A program made the translations under genes and the position numbers. Source: Lolium rigidum (taxonomy: Eukaryota > Streptophyta > Magnoliopsida > Poales > Poaceae). Taken from it: a stretch of 64,000 nt of DNA. The stretch is taken from the NCBI RefSeq assembly GCF_022539505.1, contig NC_061508.1:91553276-91617275 (forward strand), given 5' to 3'. Position 1 is the stretch's first letter, and each line of letters opens with the position of its first letter. Below the pieces are notes generated by a model. That model searched no databases. It was not told the DNA's origin and was given only the letters and a program-made list of their open reading frames with translations. Positions 46,011 through 57,671 of the stretch are shown here, piece after piece.

Positions 46011-47438
46011 CTTGTCATCTTAGATTAGCATTTGTTATCTTGCACTCTTGCAAAGTACCTTTTTGATGGTTTGCGGGTACAATTCCAATGTACTCACGGC
46101 TTTGTCCCTGGCTATTTACTTGGCCAGACTTGGAGGAACACGGCGGATGAAGAAGGAGTTGGCGATGTCTATGCGAGCTAGGAACGTCTTCCCAGTCAGT
46201 TTCCTGTAGGGTTATGGCAGATGACTTGGGCTCTACGTTGCTGAAGTGATTCCGCTACTCTGATGATTAGATTAGGCCCTTCGAGGCTACTATGTAAAGA
46301 TTGGTCATGTGACCTTATTGTAATTTTCTTATTCCGCTTTGTAATGGATGGTGTAATTTGATATCCGTTCGATTATGTGTTCACGGCGCACTAATCATGG
46401 GATCGTGAACTGTATACATAACAAGGTATTTCGGACAGTTAGTCCGGGGTCCCCACAAAAAATAGTAGGATCATGTCTTAGGGTGGTCCATGCAATAGTG
46501 CTTCGGGCCATAGAAGTTCCTCGACAACTCATTCTCCGCACCTGAATTATAATACAAAGTGACGATATCATAGGCCTCGGGTAGGTCCACAAGGAGGAAG
46601 GAAGATCACTCGGCATGAGGCCGGCCAAGTCTGCCACAGTAACGATCGGCTCAGGCCTGCTCGTCCGGGGTGCGAAACTCGCGAGGATCAAGCTAGGATC
46701 GAACCGAAGTTATCTCCGAGGTTTATTCGGGATATTATATGTAACCGACCTACGATCAGGTGATGTTCGGTCTTCACCACATCATGTGCATCAACACCAT
46801 TACATCAATTAAAGGTTAACCTGATCCTCTTTATGACTCTGTTGCTTACCCTCAAGGATGGTACGCTACCTTATAATCCATGTATGTCAATTATAGGGAT
46901 ACATCAATGGACACATAAGGGGGAGATGGAAGAATGGAAGCTCAAGGATTTAAAGGTCGAGGTCGCCAAGGAGAAGAAGGAGAATGGACTGCCACTACGA
47001 ACTCCAGGCCGGTACTACCGTCCAAGTCCCAACAATGGTACCATCGTTGTCACTCCCGATACACAACCTGCTATGGTGTCGCCACGCTCTATCTTCTGGT
47101 CGGTACTGGGCCAGAACCACAACAGTACTACAGCCTATAGAGCCAGTACTACCGCATGGCTCGAGTTATATAGCACCCCAGTGACCGCATGATGGTACAT
47201 CTATGGTTGTGATTGCTTTTTCTTTGTACCCAAATAACCCCACGCATGTACCCCTATATAAAGAACCCTTGGGCTTAGATCTAGGGTTAGCTACGCATGA
47301 TGATATGAAGAATTAGGATTATGCCTCTACCTCCCATATGGGGATCAAGCCATCTCTTAGACACAAATATATGAGTTGTATCCAAGACCCTCTTTATGTG
47401 ATTAGTCTTTCACTTGCGTAACCCTAGTAGTTGCAAAG
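46011..47438 (+). other. Repetitive non-coding DNA, probable LTR with TATA at 47255
   Basis: No gene recognised. The stretch includes GGTACTACCG-type inverted motifs (47012-47160) and TATATAAA at 47255-47262 followed by a leader-like CCTTGGGCTTAGATC, resembling a second LTR into which the solo LTR at 47439 inserted. GTCCGGGGTCCCCACA at 46442-46457 may be the end of the preceding element. Confidence 0.4.
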
Positions 47439-48847
47439 TGATACGTCCAAAACATATCTACTTTTCTGAACACTTTTGTTGTTGTTTTCCCTCTAATTTA
47501 TGTGTTTTTAATACAACTAACACGGACTAATGATGTTTTCAGCAGAATTGCTCTGGTGTCTCATTTTTGTGCAGAAATCCAACTTTCAGGAAAATTCCCG
47601 GAAAATATCGTGAAGTCCCTATTTTACCCGAAGACTCACGGCGCCAGAAGACGAGACGGAGAAGAGCCACGAGGGGCCCACATCTAGCCTAGGCGCGGGC
47701 CAGCCCTAGCCGCGCCTAGGGGTGGTGAGTCCGCCTCGGGCACCCCCTCAACCTCTCCTCCGAACTATATAAAAGGCCCTGACCTGAAAATAGAGGGGGG
47801 GTTCGACGTTTTTCTAGAAAGAGTTCCACTGCTCCGCCGCCACCAGAAACCCCAATCGGGGAACCAGAAACTCCGTTCTGGCACCCTACCGAGACGGGGA
47901 ATCGGAGGTGATCGTCGCCATCATCATCACTGACGCCTCTCCATCAACCATCCATGATTCCCCCATCCATGTGTGAGTAATTCCCCCATTGTAGGCTGCA
48001 GGGGATGATAGGGATTGGATGAGATCATTCATGTAATAGCTATAAGATTGTTAGGGGCATAGTGCCTAGTATCCTTTGTGAGTATTTTTGACATTGTTGC
48101 AACTTGTTATGCTTAATTCTTGTTACTTTGGGTCCGAGTGTCATGATCCTAGATCTGAACATGTTATTGATTCATGAGGATAATTAATGTTTTTGATCTT
48201 AATTATCGGCAAGTTGTATACACATATCTTTGTCCTGAACCCGAGGCTCCAAAGTGACAACAATTGGGATAACCGAAGGGGATGGCTATGATGTGAGGAT
48301 CACGTGTATTCACGGAGTGTTAATGCTTTGCTCCGGTACTTTATTAAAAGGAGTACCTTAATTACCAGTAGATTCCCTTGAGGCCCCGTTGCAAACGGGC
48401 TGGTAGGAAAAAAGATGTCCTGCAAGTTTCTCCTTGCGAGCACGTACGACTAAATAGGAACACACGCCTATGGTTACTTTATACTTGGATGATTTTATCA
48501 TTGCTACGTGCAAATGCCCATGTCTTGCTTATTATGTGAATTATCTTATCCATGCAGCGCCCGTTCATCCATCCATATGCCTAAAGTATTTTAATCTTGA
48601 TGTCTACCGCAATCATCACTACTAGTGTTTTTATTTCATTACTGCTGTTACTTCACTACTGCTACTGCTATAAAACTGTTAATACTGATAAACTACTACA
48701 AGCAAGTCTATTTCCAGGTGCAGCTGAATTGACAACTCATATGTTGAAGCTTATAAATATTCTTTGGCTCCCCTTGTGTCGAATCAATAAATTTGGGTTT
48801 TACTTCCCTCGAAAACTGTTACGATCCCTTATAATTGTGGGTCATCA
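47439..48847 (+). mobile_element. Solo LTR with target duplication CAAAG
   Basis: A TG...CA unit of 1409 bp, from TGATACGTCCAAAACATATC to TTGTGGGTCATCA. CAAAG flanks it on both sides (47434-47438 and 48848-48852). No primer site, internal region or second LTR is present, so it is a solo LTR left by recombination between two LTRs. TATATAAAAG at 47766-47775 is its probable promoter TATA box. The starting TGATACGTC is shared with A and B. Confidence 0.9.
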
Positions 48848-48852
48848 CAAAG

Positions 48853-50530
48853 TCTCTTCCAATTGGGAACTATACTTAGCTCCTACTATCTTATGTTTTT
48901 TCTTCTATAGGTTGCATACCGATCTTTCTGTCAGGGATTCTACCTCGTGTCTTCCGCTTCAGAGATTCTACAAGAGCAGTGGTTTGAGACATTGAGAGCA
49001 AACCGGATTGCAACGCGTTATTTGTGTGTGTGCTCATCACGTTCTTGTTCGTCCTTCGTGTTCATCACTTATCTCCCTCATTTCCCATGGTCAATTCATG
49101 AGCTAAAAAAACACCTGGGCTTAGCCCGCATAATGGGATCTACAATATCTTGCTTGAATCCACTTGCTGACATATAGCAAGCTAGAGAGTCGTCACCTGT
49201 AACCCTAGATACTCCTCTAGATAAAGGACATGGGGAGCCGCCAAGCAAACACACACATTACTCTCACCATCATCCATCCACCATAGATAAGCCATATCTG
49301 CCCTAGGGTTCATCACACTGAACTTGTCAGAGATAATACAACTGCTACACATAGAAGTAAGGTATTTATCTGTGCACATTGTTGGGGCTCGAACCTGTAT
49401 AAACCTCGTGTCTCCCTGTGCTATCATCTGATCTTCTCGGATGCGTGCTTCTACCGAACAAAAAATCTACCGACGGAAAATACGAGGACACAAGTTGTGA
49501 GAATTGTGAGGTGGACAGTCCACATACTTTTGGCGTCTCGGGCTTATCCTAGCCGCCAAACACGTTGGAGATTTGTGTTGCCGCTCTTATGCAAAAAAAC
49601 AAAATTGCATTGTGCGTTTTTTTCATCTAGGTATGGTGTACATGTACATCTTTAGGCCCATCTCTTGCCCACATAGCTCCATCATATCCCTCTTTGATTG
49701 TCGACGCCGCCAACTAACTCCATCCCGGCCCTTCCCCCCTCTGTCTATCGAGGAATCCACTAAAGAGGAGCTTGGCCCACTAGGGAGTTCCTTGAGCATC
49801 TCACCCCACTCGGTGTACTCCGTCAAGGCCAGGCCCATGCGAGCCTAGGCATCCATGAAGGACGATCGTCACAGTCGTCGTTCCCCTTTTAGAATTAATT
49901 GCTTCCATTCTTTTCCTTTTTGGAGACTTTTTCGGTGCCCACGGATTTTGTTTCTACCTTTTCTCAATCTGAACTTAGTTGCTCCCTTGTTTATAAATGT
50001 GGAGGGCACCTAGATACGTGAAAAACTTGTTGATGCATGGACACTGTTAACGTTAACGGGCAAGAGAATGCATGTACTCAGATTCTGCATAAATTCTAGG
50101 CTGGTGTACTCAGATTGATTTCGCCTCCTTTTGTATTTACTCTGATGAAATATAATTCAGGATGATTTTATGGTTGTGATTGAACACTTAAATAATCACT
50201 CACAAAATAAACATAAAATTAACAAACACATGCCCTTTCTTGACTCTTTGGCTTGCTTTGCAGAGCTAGCGCCTTAAAAAACACAAATATATCCACTTCT
50301 TCAGTTTAACAGGTACACATGTACTTTAATAAAAAAAATTAACCATTAGTTTAATTAATAAAATATAAACTATACATCACAAAAATTATGCCATTAAAAT
50401 CTTATTTTGAATATAAATCTAATGGTGTAATTTTTATAATATATAATTATATTTCATTGTCTAAATTAATGGTTATTTTTTAAAGTATGTGTGTGCCTCT
50501 TACTGAACAAGAGGGTGTACCAGTTATGTA
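48853..50530. other. No recognised gene
   Basis: The first 250 bases continue the element that was split by the solo LTR. The rest is mixed AT-rich DNA with only short frames, and I see no supported feature. Confidence 0.4.
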
Positions 50531-50694
50531 CTCTCTCCATATCGGTTTATTTGTCCTGTGCGTAGTTCTAGATTTTTAGATGTTATATTTTTTAATGTAT
50601 ATAATTTTTCTGTTATATAGTTCATATTATATAGTAGGTTAAATTAACGTCTTAGGTACCGACGTAAGACTAATAAGTCGATATGGAGGGAGCA
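50531..50694. mobile_element. Stowaway-like MITE (164 bp)
   Basis: Inverted ends CTCTCTCCATATCGGTTTAT (left) and AATAAGTCGATATGGAGGGA (right) pair with few mismatches and are flanked by TA on both sides. This is the Stowaway/Tc1-mariner MITE pattern (CTCCCTCC... ends). It has no coding capacity. It lies downstream of the receptor kinase gene. Confidence 0.75.
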
Positions 50695-51322
50695 TATTAA
50701 GAAGAAAATAATTGAGTACTAATTAGTATGTACTAATTGTCTTGATTAAGCTAAAATGAATTATGTACAAATTATCTTAGTTATTTATTTTTATATATTA
50801 TGGAGAGAAAACAACCAGTGATAATATGTTCCATGTAAGAATCCATGTTCTAGAGTTGTCTTTTTCCAGAAAGAAATCAGTGGGTCTGTTCTAGACAGCA
50901 AGCTTACTAATAGACTAAGGTTAGCCTTGGTTTAGAGAATTCAATTTAGCTTCTCTCATTGATTTCTTTCTAGAAAATATATTAAAGATGAATTTTAAAA
51001 TAAAGAGAAGGTATGCACACAAGTGCCAAAACATCACTTCACATGATTTATTTAAACCCAGCTCAACTAGGCAATAATTAAGCTGCAGCAGTCAGTCAAT
51101 ATATATCATCTAATCCCGAGCCAAAAAAATCAAAAAGAAGATCATGTACTACAAGCTCTACAGTATAGTTGTTTGACTGGAAGCAAGGAAGCATCCAAGA
51201 CACCAGTTGATTGTTTGTGAAATAAATAATTTCCAATTGATTGAGCTGACTAGTCTTCGTGGACAAGAAGATCCTTTTTCTTCTCTTTGAATTATTTTTG
51301 AAAGAAAAAAAGCAGGAGTTGA
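50695..51322 (-). other. 3' flank and untranslated region of the receptor kinase gene
   Basis: AT-rich, no gene. AAATAAA-type sequence on the minus strand near 51047-51053 (plus-strand TTTATTT) could serve as a polyadenylation signal about 270 bases after the stop. Confidence 0.35.
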
Positions 51323-53821
51323 CTAGTCGTCCTGTACGCAGAAGATGGTAGGCTTGACGGGCTCGGTGATCTCGACGGTGCCCTCGAGCATCTTGGCAAC
51401 CTTGCCCATGGAGGGCCTCATCTCGGCGCGGTCCTGCAGGCACCACATGGCCGTCTTCACCATGCGCTCCACCGTGGCCACGCTCTCGGCGTCGTCGTCG
51501 ACGTGCAGGAGGATCCGCGGGTCCATGATGTCCTCGATCCGCCGCTCCACGTACACCTTCTCGTACGCCCACTTTGGGAAGTACCAGTCCTCGCTGCCCA
51601 CCGAGTCCTGCCGGAATCCGTAGTTGCGCCGCCCGGACACGATCTCCAGCAGCACCATGCCGAAGCTGTACACGTCCGCCTTGGCCGTGATGGGCTCGCG
51701 GTGGATGACCCACTCCGGCGCCATGTACCCGCGCGTGCCCCTGATCCTGGACATGGTCACCTTCTCCTTCTTGCTCGTCAGCTTGGACAGCCCGAAGTCG
51801 GACACCTTGGGGCAGAAGTCGTCCTCCAGCAGGATGTTCTCCGGCTTGATGTCGCAGTGCAGCACCCACTCCAGGCACTCCTCGTGCAGGTACGCGATGG
51901 CGCGGGCCACGCCCAGCGCGATGCGGTACCGGGTGTGCAGGTCCAGGATGGGCTTCCCTTCCGACGCGGCGACGCTGCTGCTCTCCTCGCCCTCGGCACC
52001 GCCACCGTCAACTGCCGACGGCGGCGCGGAGCTGGAGGAGAAGAGGTACTTGTCCAGCGAGCCGTTGGGCACGTACTCGTACACCAGCATCCGCTGGTCC
52101 TTGTCGGCGCAGAACCCCCACATGCGCACCAGGTTGAGGTGGTGCATCCGCGCGATGATGGTCACCTCCGCCCAGAACTCCGCCTCGCCGCCGCCCACGC
52201 CGTGCAGCTGCTTCACGGCCACCGCGCGCCGGTCGGGGAGCTCGCCGCGGAACACCGTGCCGTACGCGCCGCGCCCCACCACGTCCGTGAAGTCCTTGGT
52301 CGCCGTCTTGAGCTCCGCGTACGAGAACCGCCTGGGCCCCCCGGCGGGGAGGTACTCCAGCCCCAGCGTGCGCGCCATCTCGCGGTACTGGGAGTACTTG
52401 CGGAGGAAGGCCCAGAAGGACAGGACCCCGGCCAGGAGCTCCACCGCGAACAGCGTGGTGATGATGGCGATGTTGCGGATCGTGGTGGCCTTCTGCTTGG
52501 GCGGCACGGGGAGCGCCAGCTGCACGGGGCACACCGTGTCGATCATGGTGGTCATCCCGGTGAAGGGGTTGCTGTCGTTGTCGGACGCCGCCACCCGTAT
52601 GTAGGTGGACATCTCCGACCCCGGGGACCAGTAACCTTCCACGAGGCGCTTCGAGTAGAGGAGGCACGTCCGGTCGCCGCCGAACTTGTAGCCGAACGCC
52701 GGGCAGCTGGGGTCGCTCCGGCACTTGCTCTCACAGTCGATCAGGTTCGTGGGCGGCTGCTTCGTCATGTATTGGTCGGGATCCGAGGCTGTTTTGGTTG
52801 AGCCGCCGGAGAAGGACACGAAGTCCATCCTCACGAACTTGTCGCCGTTACCCAGCCTCTTCTTGGCGTCGCAGCCGGACGTACTGTTCCGGAACCCGGG
52901 CGGGCAGACGCAGCTGACACCATTGGCGCCGTCCGGGACGCATATGGTGTTGTTGCCAGGGCAGGTGCCCTGGATGCGGCAGCGCTCCTGCACGAGCTCC
53001 CACACGACGCGCCAGCTGCGGGTTGCGGGGATCAGGCTGTAGAGGCGCAGGTTGCCGTCGTTGTCGAGCGTGAGGCGCCGCAGCCGGTTCCTAGCACCCA
53101 TGTCGGAGGCGATGAGCTGCTGTGCGCCGCTGAGCACCAGCTTGCCGTCGTCGGTGAGGTTCAACAGCGAGTTGCCGCCGGTCATGTTGGCGTAGGTGAA
53201 GCCAGTTTGTACGGTAGGTGACTCGTAGTAGTTGAGTGCCAAGGAGTTGACGAGCTTGTAGCGCCCGCTGGCGGACTGCAGGGTGATGACGTCGCTACTG
53301 TTGCTTCCCTGCGGTAAGGCCTGCGCCGGCATCAGCGTGTCCGTCGGCTCGGTGAAGCTAGACCAGGAGCCGTAGAGCAGACTCCCCGTGTTGTTGAGCG
53401 TGAGAGCCGTGGTGTTGGAGTTGGCGGTGTTGGACCAGACGGTGATGTTGGCCGCGGTGGTCCAAGCGAGCACGCCGGCGGCGTTGACTCGGAGGGTGGA
53501 GGTACCGTCGGCCTCAAAGGCATCGTAGGTGGAGTTGTTGTGCGCGTACCATATGATGGTCTTGTTGCCGGTGTCGGAGACGTTGGCGACCCAGACGGCG
53601 AAGCGGTACCTGCCCGCTGACGACGACCGGACGAAGCCGGCGGCCATGCCGAGATTGGGCGAGACGAGGATGCGGCTGGTCTCCGTCGGAAGCCAGGGAC
53701 TGGTGGCGTTGGCGGAGAAGGAAGACATCTGCTGGGCCTGGGACTGGGTCTGGGCGGCGGCGAGAGCCAGGAGGAGGAGGAGGAGCCCCCGGAGACAGGG
53801 GAGAAGGGCGGCCATGGCCAT
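51323..53821 (-). CDS. Receptor-like Ser/Thr kinase with B-lectin, EGF-like and PAN regions (ZmPK1 type)
   Basis: Plasma-membrane receptor kinase of the S-domain type, 832 residues in one exon. The start is the ATG at 53821 (MAMAALLPCLRG), because a signal peptide (about 1-24) follows at once; a longer frame to 53968 has no ATG. The lumenal part has a bulb-type lectin region (about 40-190) with many N-glycosylation sites, an EGF-like Cys cluster (about 281-320) and a PAN/apple region (about 350-410). One transmembrane segment lies at about 452-472. The kinase (about 512-813) has the glycine loop GRGAYGTVFRG, lysine in VAVKQL, HCDIKPENIL, DFGLSKL and MAPEW, so all catalytic residues are present. 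It is a non-RD kinase (Cys before the catalytic Asp). A 30-residue Ser/Glu/Gly-rich insert (about 595-623) sits between subdomains V and VI. The substrate and ligand are unknown. Roles in defence or self-recognition are known for the family only. Confidence 0.93.
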   Translation of the reverse strand: MAMAALLPCLRGLLLLLLALAAAQTQSQAQQMSSFSANATSPWLPTETSRILVSPNLGMAAGFVRSSSAGRYRFAVWVANVSDTGNKTIIWYAHNNSTYDAFEADGTSTLRVNAAGVLAWTTAANITVWSNTANSNTTALTLNNTGSLLYGSWSSFTEPTDTLMPAQALPQGSNSSDVITLQSASGRYKLVNSLALNYYESPTVQTGFTYANMTGGNSLLNLTDDGKLVLSGAQQLIASDMGARNRLRRLTLDNDGNLRLYSLIPATRSWRVVWELVQERCRIQGTCPGNNTICVPDGANGVSCVCPPGFRNSTSGCDAKKRLGNGDKFVRMDFVSFSGGSTKTASDPDQYMTKQPPTNLIDCESKCRSDPSCPAFGYKFGGDRTCLLYSKRLVEGYWSPGSEMSTYIRVAASDNDSNPFTGMTTMIDTVCPVQLALPVPPKQKATTIRNIAIITTLFAVELLAGVLSFWAFLRKYSQYREMARTLGLEYLPAGGPRRFSYAELKTATKDFTDVVGRGAYGTVFRGELPDRRAVAVKQLHGVGGGEAEFWAEVTIIARMHHLNLVRMWGFCADKDQRMLVYEYVPNGSLDKYLFSSSSAPPSAVDGGGAEGEESSSVAASEGKPILDLHTRYRIALGVARAIAYLHEECLEWVLHCDIKPENILLEDDFCPKVSDFGLSKLTSKKEKVTMSRIRGTRGYMAPEWVIHREPITAKADVYSFGMVLLEIVSGRRNYGFRQDSVGSEDWYFPKWAYEKVYVERRIEDIMDPRILLHVDDDAESVATVERMVKTAMWCLQDRAEMRPSMGKVAKMLEGTVEITEPVKPTIFCVQDD

Positions 53822-54037
53822 GGATGGGGAATTGAATGGGGTGACTGGATTGCGTGTGTGGAATGGATGAATCTGATGGGGAACTGGACTACTTCTATCT
53901 TCTAGTCCCACCAATTGTACGAGTATAGTATTGGTGTTGACTATTCTTAGTCGTTGTCTGCGCGCCAACGGAATGGAACGCTTGACTTGATGGATGGGTC
54001 TTGGACGACTTGGCGGCGTCGATGGATGCCAACTTAA
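53822..54037 (-). promoter_or_regulatory. Upstream region of the receptor kinase gene
   Basis: 216 bp between the start codon and the first MITE. No clear TATAAA is seen on the minus strand, so the core promoter may be TATA-less or overlap the MITE. Confidence 0.3.
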
Positions 54038-54288
54038 GACTAGTCATAGTGGGGGTGTATGTTACTACCCTATGTTATTACCTTCATAGTGGGTAGTTAC
54101 ATATATGTGGTGTCATGCATGTCATATTTATTAGATTGTAGACTCATCTTATCTTGAGAAGTGTGATGTTATGGTAACATAGCTAGTTACCACCTCACTC
54201 TCTTTCTCCATTTATTGACGTGCCATGTCACCAAAATGCTTTGGGGTGTGTGATGTTACTACCTATGTTACTCCCACTATGAGCAGTC
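54038..54288. mobile_element. Tourist-like MITE (251 bp)
   Basis: Ends GACTAGTCATAGTGGGGGT (left) and ACTCCCACTATGAGCAGTC (right) are inverted repeats. TAA flanks both sides (54035-54037 and 54289-54291), the PIF/Harbinger-type target duplication. It lies about 220-470 bp upstream of the receptor kinase start codon. Confidence 0.85.
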
Positions 54289-54375
54289 TAATTTGCACTA
54301 GGCCACTAGCAGCCTCAATCAACTCAAACTTGGGCACTTGGCATAGTTAATGGATGATGGATGGCTCAAGTAGTA

Positions 54376-54608
54376 CCTCCGTCCCAAGGAATAAGGCGCA
54401 CACGTATTCCAAGACGAACTTTGACCATAAAAATTAAGCAACAAAATCTTAATTATATTATATGTAATTAGTATCGTTGGATTCGTATTGAAAAGCACTT
54501 TCTAATGATACCAATTTCATACAGATAATCTTTATATATTTGAAGCAATTTTTGGTCAAACAAAAAACACGTAAAACGAGGGCGTCTTATTCCTTGAATC
54601 GGAGGGAG
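54376..54608. mobile_element. Stowaway MITE (233 bp)
   Basis: Starts CCTCCGTCCCAAGGAATAAG and ends CTTATTCCTTGAATCGGAGG(GAG), an inverted pair flanked by TA (54374-54375 and 54609-54610). This is the classic grass Stowaway terminus CTCCGTCCC. It has no ORF. Confidence 0.9.
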
Positions 54609-55798
54609 TAGAATACTCCACTATACCAACCAGCACGGCTAAATTTGGAGTATATTTTAGGCGACCAATGAATAAATGTAGTAATATATTTTGTAAATAA
54701 AAGAGAGGACAACCGATGGAGTATTTTCTTTTATCTTAAGTAGTTGTAGAAGAAGGCAATAGTATGTTTCCCGAATTAAGGAGGCAACAAAAAGCCGCAG
54801 TAGATTTTTGTAGATGGTATTTTTTGTGTGTGATAAAAGACGATTTGAAGTAGGCGATTGTATTTTTATGGATAAAAAAGACGATAGACGATCCAACAAC
54901 TTGTTTTCAGAGGAAGACAATAGTATGCTTTCCGAATAAAGAGGCGACCATTTTTCAAAGTAGCTAGTAATATTCTTATCCGAAAAAAGATAACGAACAA
55001 TCCACCATTTTGCTGAAGCTTGTTTTAACGGTATGAAATAGTACTTTTATTGGATAAGAGAGACGGCGAACGATCGAACAATGTCATATGTTTCCCAAAT
55101 GAAAGAATTGATAAATCGTTGAACATTTCTGAAAATAGGCAGCAATATTTTTTGTAGAAGTAGCCAATACTATTTTTTTGCCGGATAAAAGGGCAACATA
55201 TGATTTAGCATTTTTTTCAAACTACCGCTAAAGGAAAGGTTGACCAATGACTTTTGTAGAAAAGATAATGTAACAGCTCGAAATTTTAGAAGTACGAAGT
55301 AGTAATTTTATTGGAGAAAAGAGGCAACGAACGGTCCAACAATTTGATGTGTTTCTCGAATAAAAGAATCGACAATCGTTGAGCATTATTTTAAAGTAGG
55401 CAACAACATTTTCATCAAAGTAGCCAGTAATTTCTTTTGCCATATAAAAGGCTCACATACGACCTAGCATTTTTTTTCAAATTACCGCTAAAGGTGGTTT
55501 ACCAATGACATTTGTGAAATAATATATAACGGCTAGAAACACTATTCAAGTACTATTTGCTGGCATTGTTCATCGCGGTTATAGTATTTTAATGGACAAA
55601 AATGTAGTATGGACAAAAAAAGACAAATAATCATAGGGTGATGGAAAAAAAAGGTAGTACATCAGTAGCACTACATAGTAGCTGCAGTGTCCAGAGCGAG
55701 AAAAACATGCACCAATTGAAAGATGTGATGTAGGATGAAGCAAAAAAAATTTTGCAAAGACACCAGAAAGAAGAAAGTAGTTCATGCATGATCCTACA
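54609..55798. repeat. Degenerate dispersed repeats with about 260-bp period
   Basis: AT-rich DNA in which motifs such as GGATAAAAGAGGC, CGAACGATCCAACAATTT and ACCGCTAAAGG recur imperfectly. The block at about 55137-55260 is repeated at about 55397-55520 (offset near 260 bp). There is no gene. The source family is unknown. Confidence 0.55.
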
Positions 55799-55873
55799 AC
55801 TTCTCATTGGAAAACTATTAAAATAATTCTCAGATATGTTAAAGGCACTCTGAAAGTTGGTCTTACTTTTTAA
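55799..55873 (+). pseudogene. Copia pol fragment (near RNase H)
   Basis: A short frame reads [18 protein letters not shown], the conserved HWKAAKRILRYLKGT-like motif at the end of the Ty1/copia reverse transcriptase/RNase H region. It is followed by a stop and then by the LTR of element E at 55883, which inserted into it. Upstream DNA no longer reads as pol. Confidence 0.6.
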
Positions 55874-55882
55874 AATTCATCT

Positions 55883-57123
55883 TGAAAGGATCGTATGCCG
55901 CACCTAGAGGGGGGGGTGAATAGGTGCTAACCAATTTTTAGTTCTTTTTCAATTTAGGCTTGACACAAAGGTAAATTCTCTAGATATGCAACTAAGTGAA
56001 TTTACCTATATGACAAGATAAGAAACTAAGCAAGATAGCTACACAATATAAGAGATATAATAGGATAGAGGTAACCGAGAGTGGAGCACGCGATGACACG
56101 GAGATGATTCCCGTAGTTCCCTTCCTTTGCAAGAAGGTACGTCTACGTTTGGAGGAGTGTGGTTGCTACGAAAGCCAAACCAACAGCCACGAAAGCTTCA
56201 CTCCGGATCTCCCTGTGAGCAACGCCACAAAGGCCTATCCCACTTTCACTAAGGGATTTCCTCGAGGCGGAAACCGGGCCTTTACAAGGTTCTTGGGGCA
56301 CACATCCACAACTGAATTGGAGGCTCCCAAATCTGTAGCAATACAACAATCAACAACAACACATCAACACAAATCAACTAGGGAACCAAATAGGAACACT
56401 AGCATGAGATCCCTCAAACAAATGAGGGGGAAATGAAAAACGCTTCGGTGAGGATGTAGATCGGTGGCTTCTCCTTCGAATCTCCAAAGATCAAGAGATT
56501 TGGTTGGTGGAGGAAGGAGATCTTGCGAATCTTGTGTTTCTTGAGGTGGCTCTAATGGAGGTGAAGCTTGGCAGATTTCTTGTGCAATGATTGAGCAAAG
56601 GGGTAAGGAAGAAAAAGAGGGGTATAAATACCCCTCCCCAAAATCCAGCCGTTGAGCCTTCCGGGGGGCCGGATAATCCGGCCTAAGTTAGGGCCGGATA
56701 ATCCCCCCCCCGGATAATCCGGCCTCCAGTACAAAACCAGGACAATGTCCGAGCAATTGTCCGGCCCCTATCCGGACACGCTTTTCTTCGGGTCCTTAGC
56801 CGTTTTCGAGGGGGCCGGATATTCCTGAAATATTCGGCCCGGATAATCCGGCCCTGGGACAAAACCGGGACAATATCCGGGCAATTGTCCGGCCCCTATA
56901 CTGAGCTGCATTTCCTCAAGTCCTTAGCCGAAATTCTGGGGGCCGGATATTTTGGAAATATCCGGCCTGGTGAGCTTTTTGCTGATACTTTTTGACAGCA
57001 CTGACCACATCCAACACACATACAAATGTATTTATATAATCCCTGTACCACTTAAACAAACATTAGTGTATCACATACATTGACATCAAACACTCAAAAC
57101 ATAATATGAGAGATGTTCTTTCA
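55883..57123 (-). mobile_element. Element E, 3' LTR
   Basis: A TG...CA unit of 1241 bp, on the minus strand from TGAAAGAACATCTC at 57123 to CGATCCTTTCA at 55883. The polypurine-like AAAAAAGGGGGAGAT lies just outside its start, so this is the 3' LTR of a minus-strand element. It shares the AGGCGGAAACCGGGCCTT and GGGGCACACATCCACAACT blocks with the LTR of element C. Confidence 0.75.
56660..56970. repeat. Palindrome cluster in element E LTR
   Basis: At least five copies of GGCCGGATAATCCGGCC or parts of it, plus a 27-bp palindrome at 56941-56967 with the same 12-bp arms (GGCCGGATATTT, AAATATCCGGCC) as in element C but a different centre. Confidence 0.85.
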
Positions 57124-57671
57124 ATCTCCCCCTTTTTTGGTGTTTGATGACAATATACGGATTTGCAAGAGAATTACTATAGAGACAAGCATGATGGAAA
57201 AACATAGAGGCACTCCCCCTACATGTGTGCATATAAGTAATTTGCATTTGAATACAAATACACAACACATAGGAGCGAGGTGCCTCAACACAAGAGGTAT
57301 CCATCATGAGCTCTCACAAGAGAAAAATACATATGTGAAGTTGAGATAGGATGTTAGAAATCATACCCATGTGTAGATATATGATACGGAGATATAGCAT
57401 CACACATAATATAATAGCCTTGATCTCAACATATAGAAATCCGAAAACCATAACAATGTCTCACACCACATAGCACATAGTTTTAAACGGAACACAACCA
57501 AAGAAAATAGTTCAAATAAGAGGGAACACAAGCAATAAAGGAATGATAAACGCATATGCTTGTGCCCAAACCATGCAAATCCCCGAGAGAGTTCCTAATA
57601 GAACGCTTCTCCCCCTTTGGCATCGAGACGCCAAAAAGGGGACAAGCGCGATGCTACACGCCCCATGGGGA
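57124..57671 (-). mobile_element. Element E, 3' non-coding internal region
   Basis: Runs from the gag-like stop to the polypurine tract. AT-rich, no ORF. Confidence 0.6.

Noticed and set aside
51345..52801. Long plus-strand frames (up to 432 codons) opposite the receptor kinase
   Set aside because: They are antisense shadows of a GC3-rich kinase exon; the minus-strand frame carries all kinase motifs.
53822..53968. Longer receptor kinase reading frame to 53968
   Set aside because: It begins at TTG and puts 49 residues before a clear signal peptide; the ATG at 53821 is the natural start.
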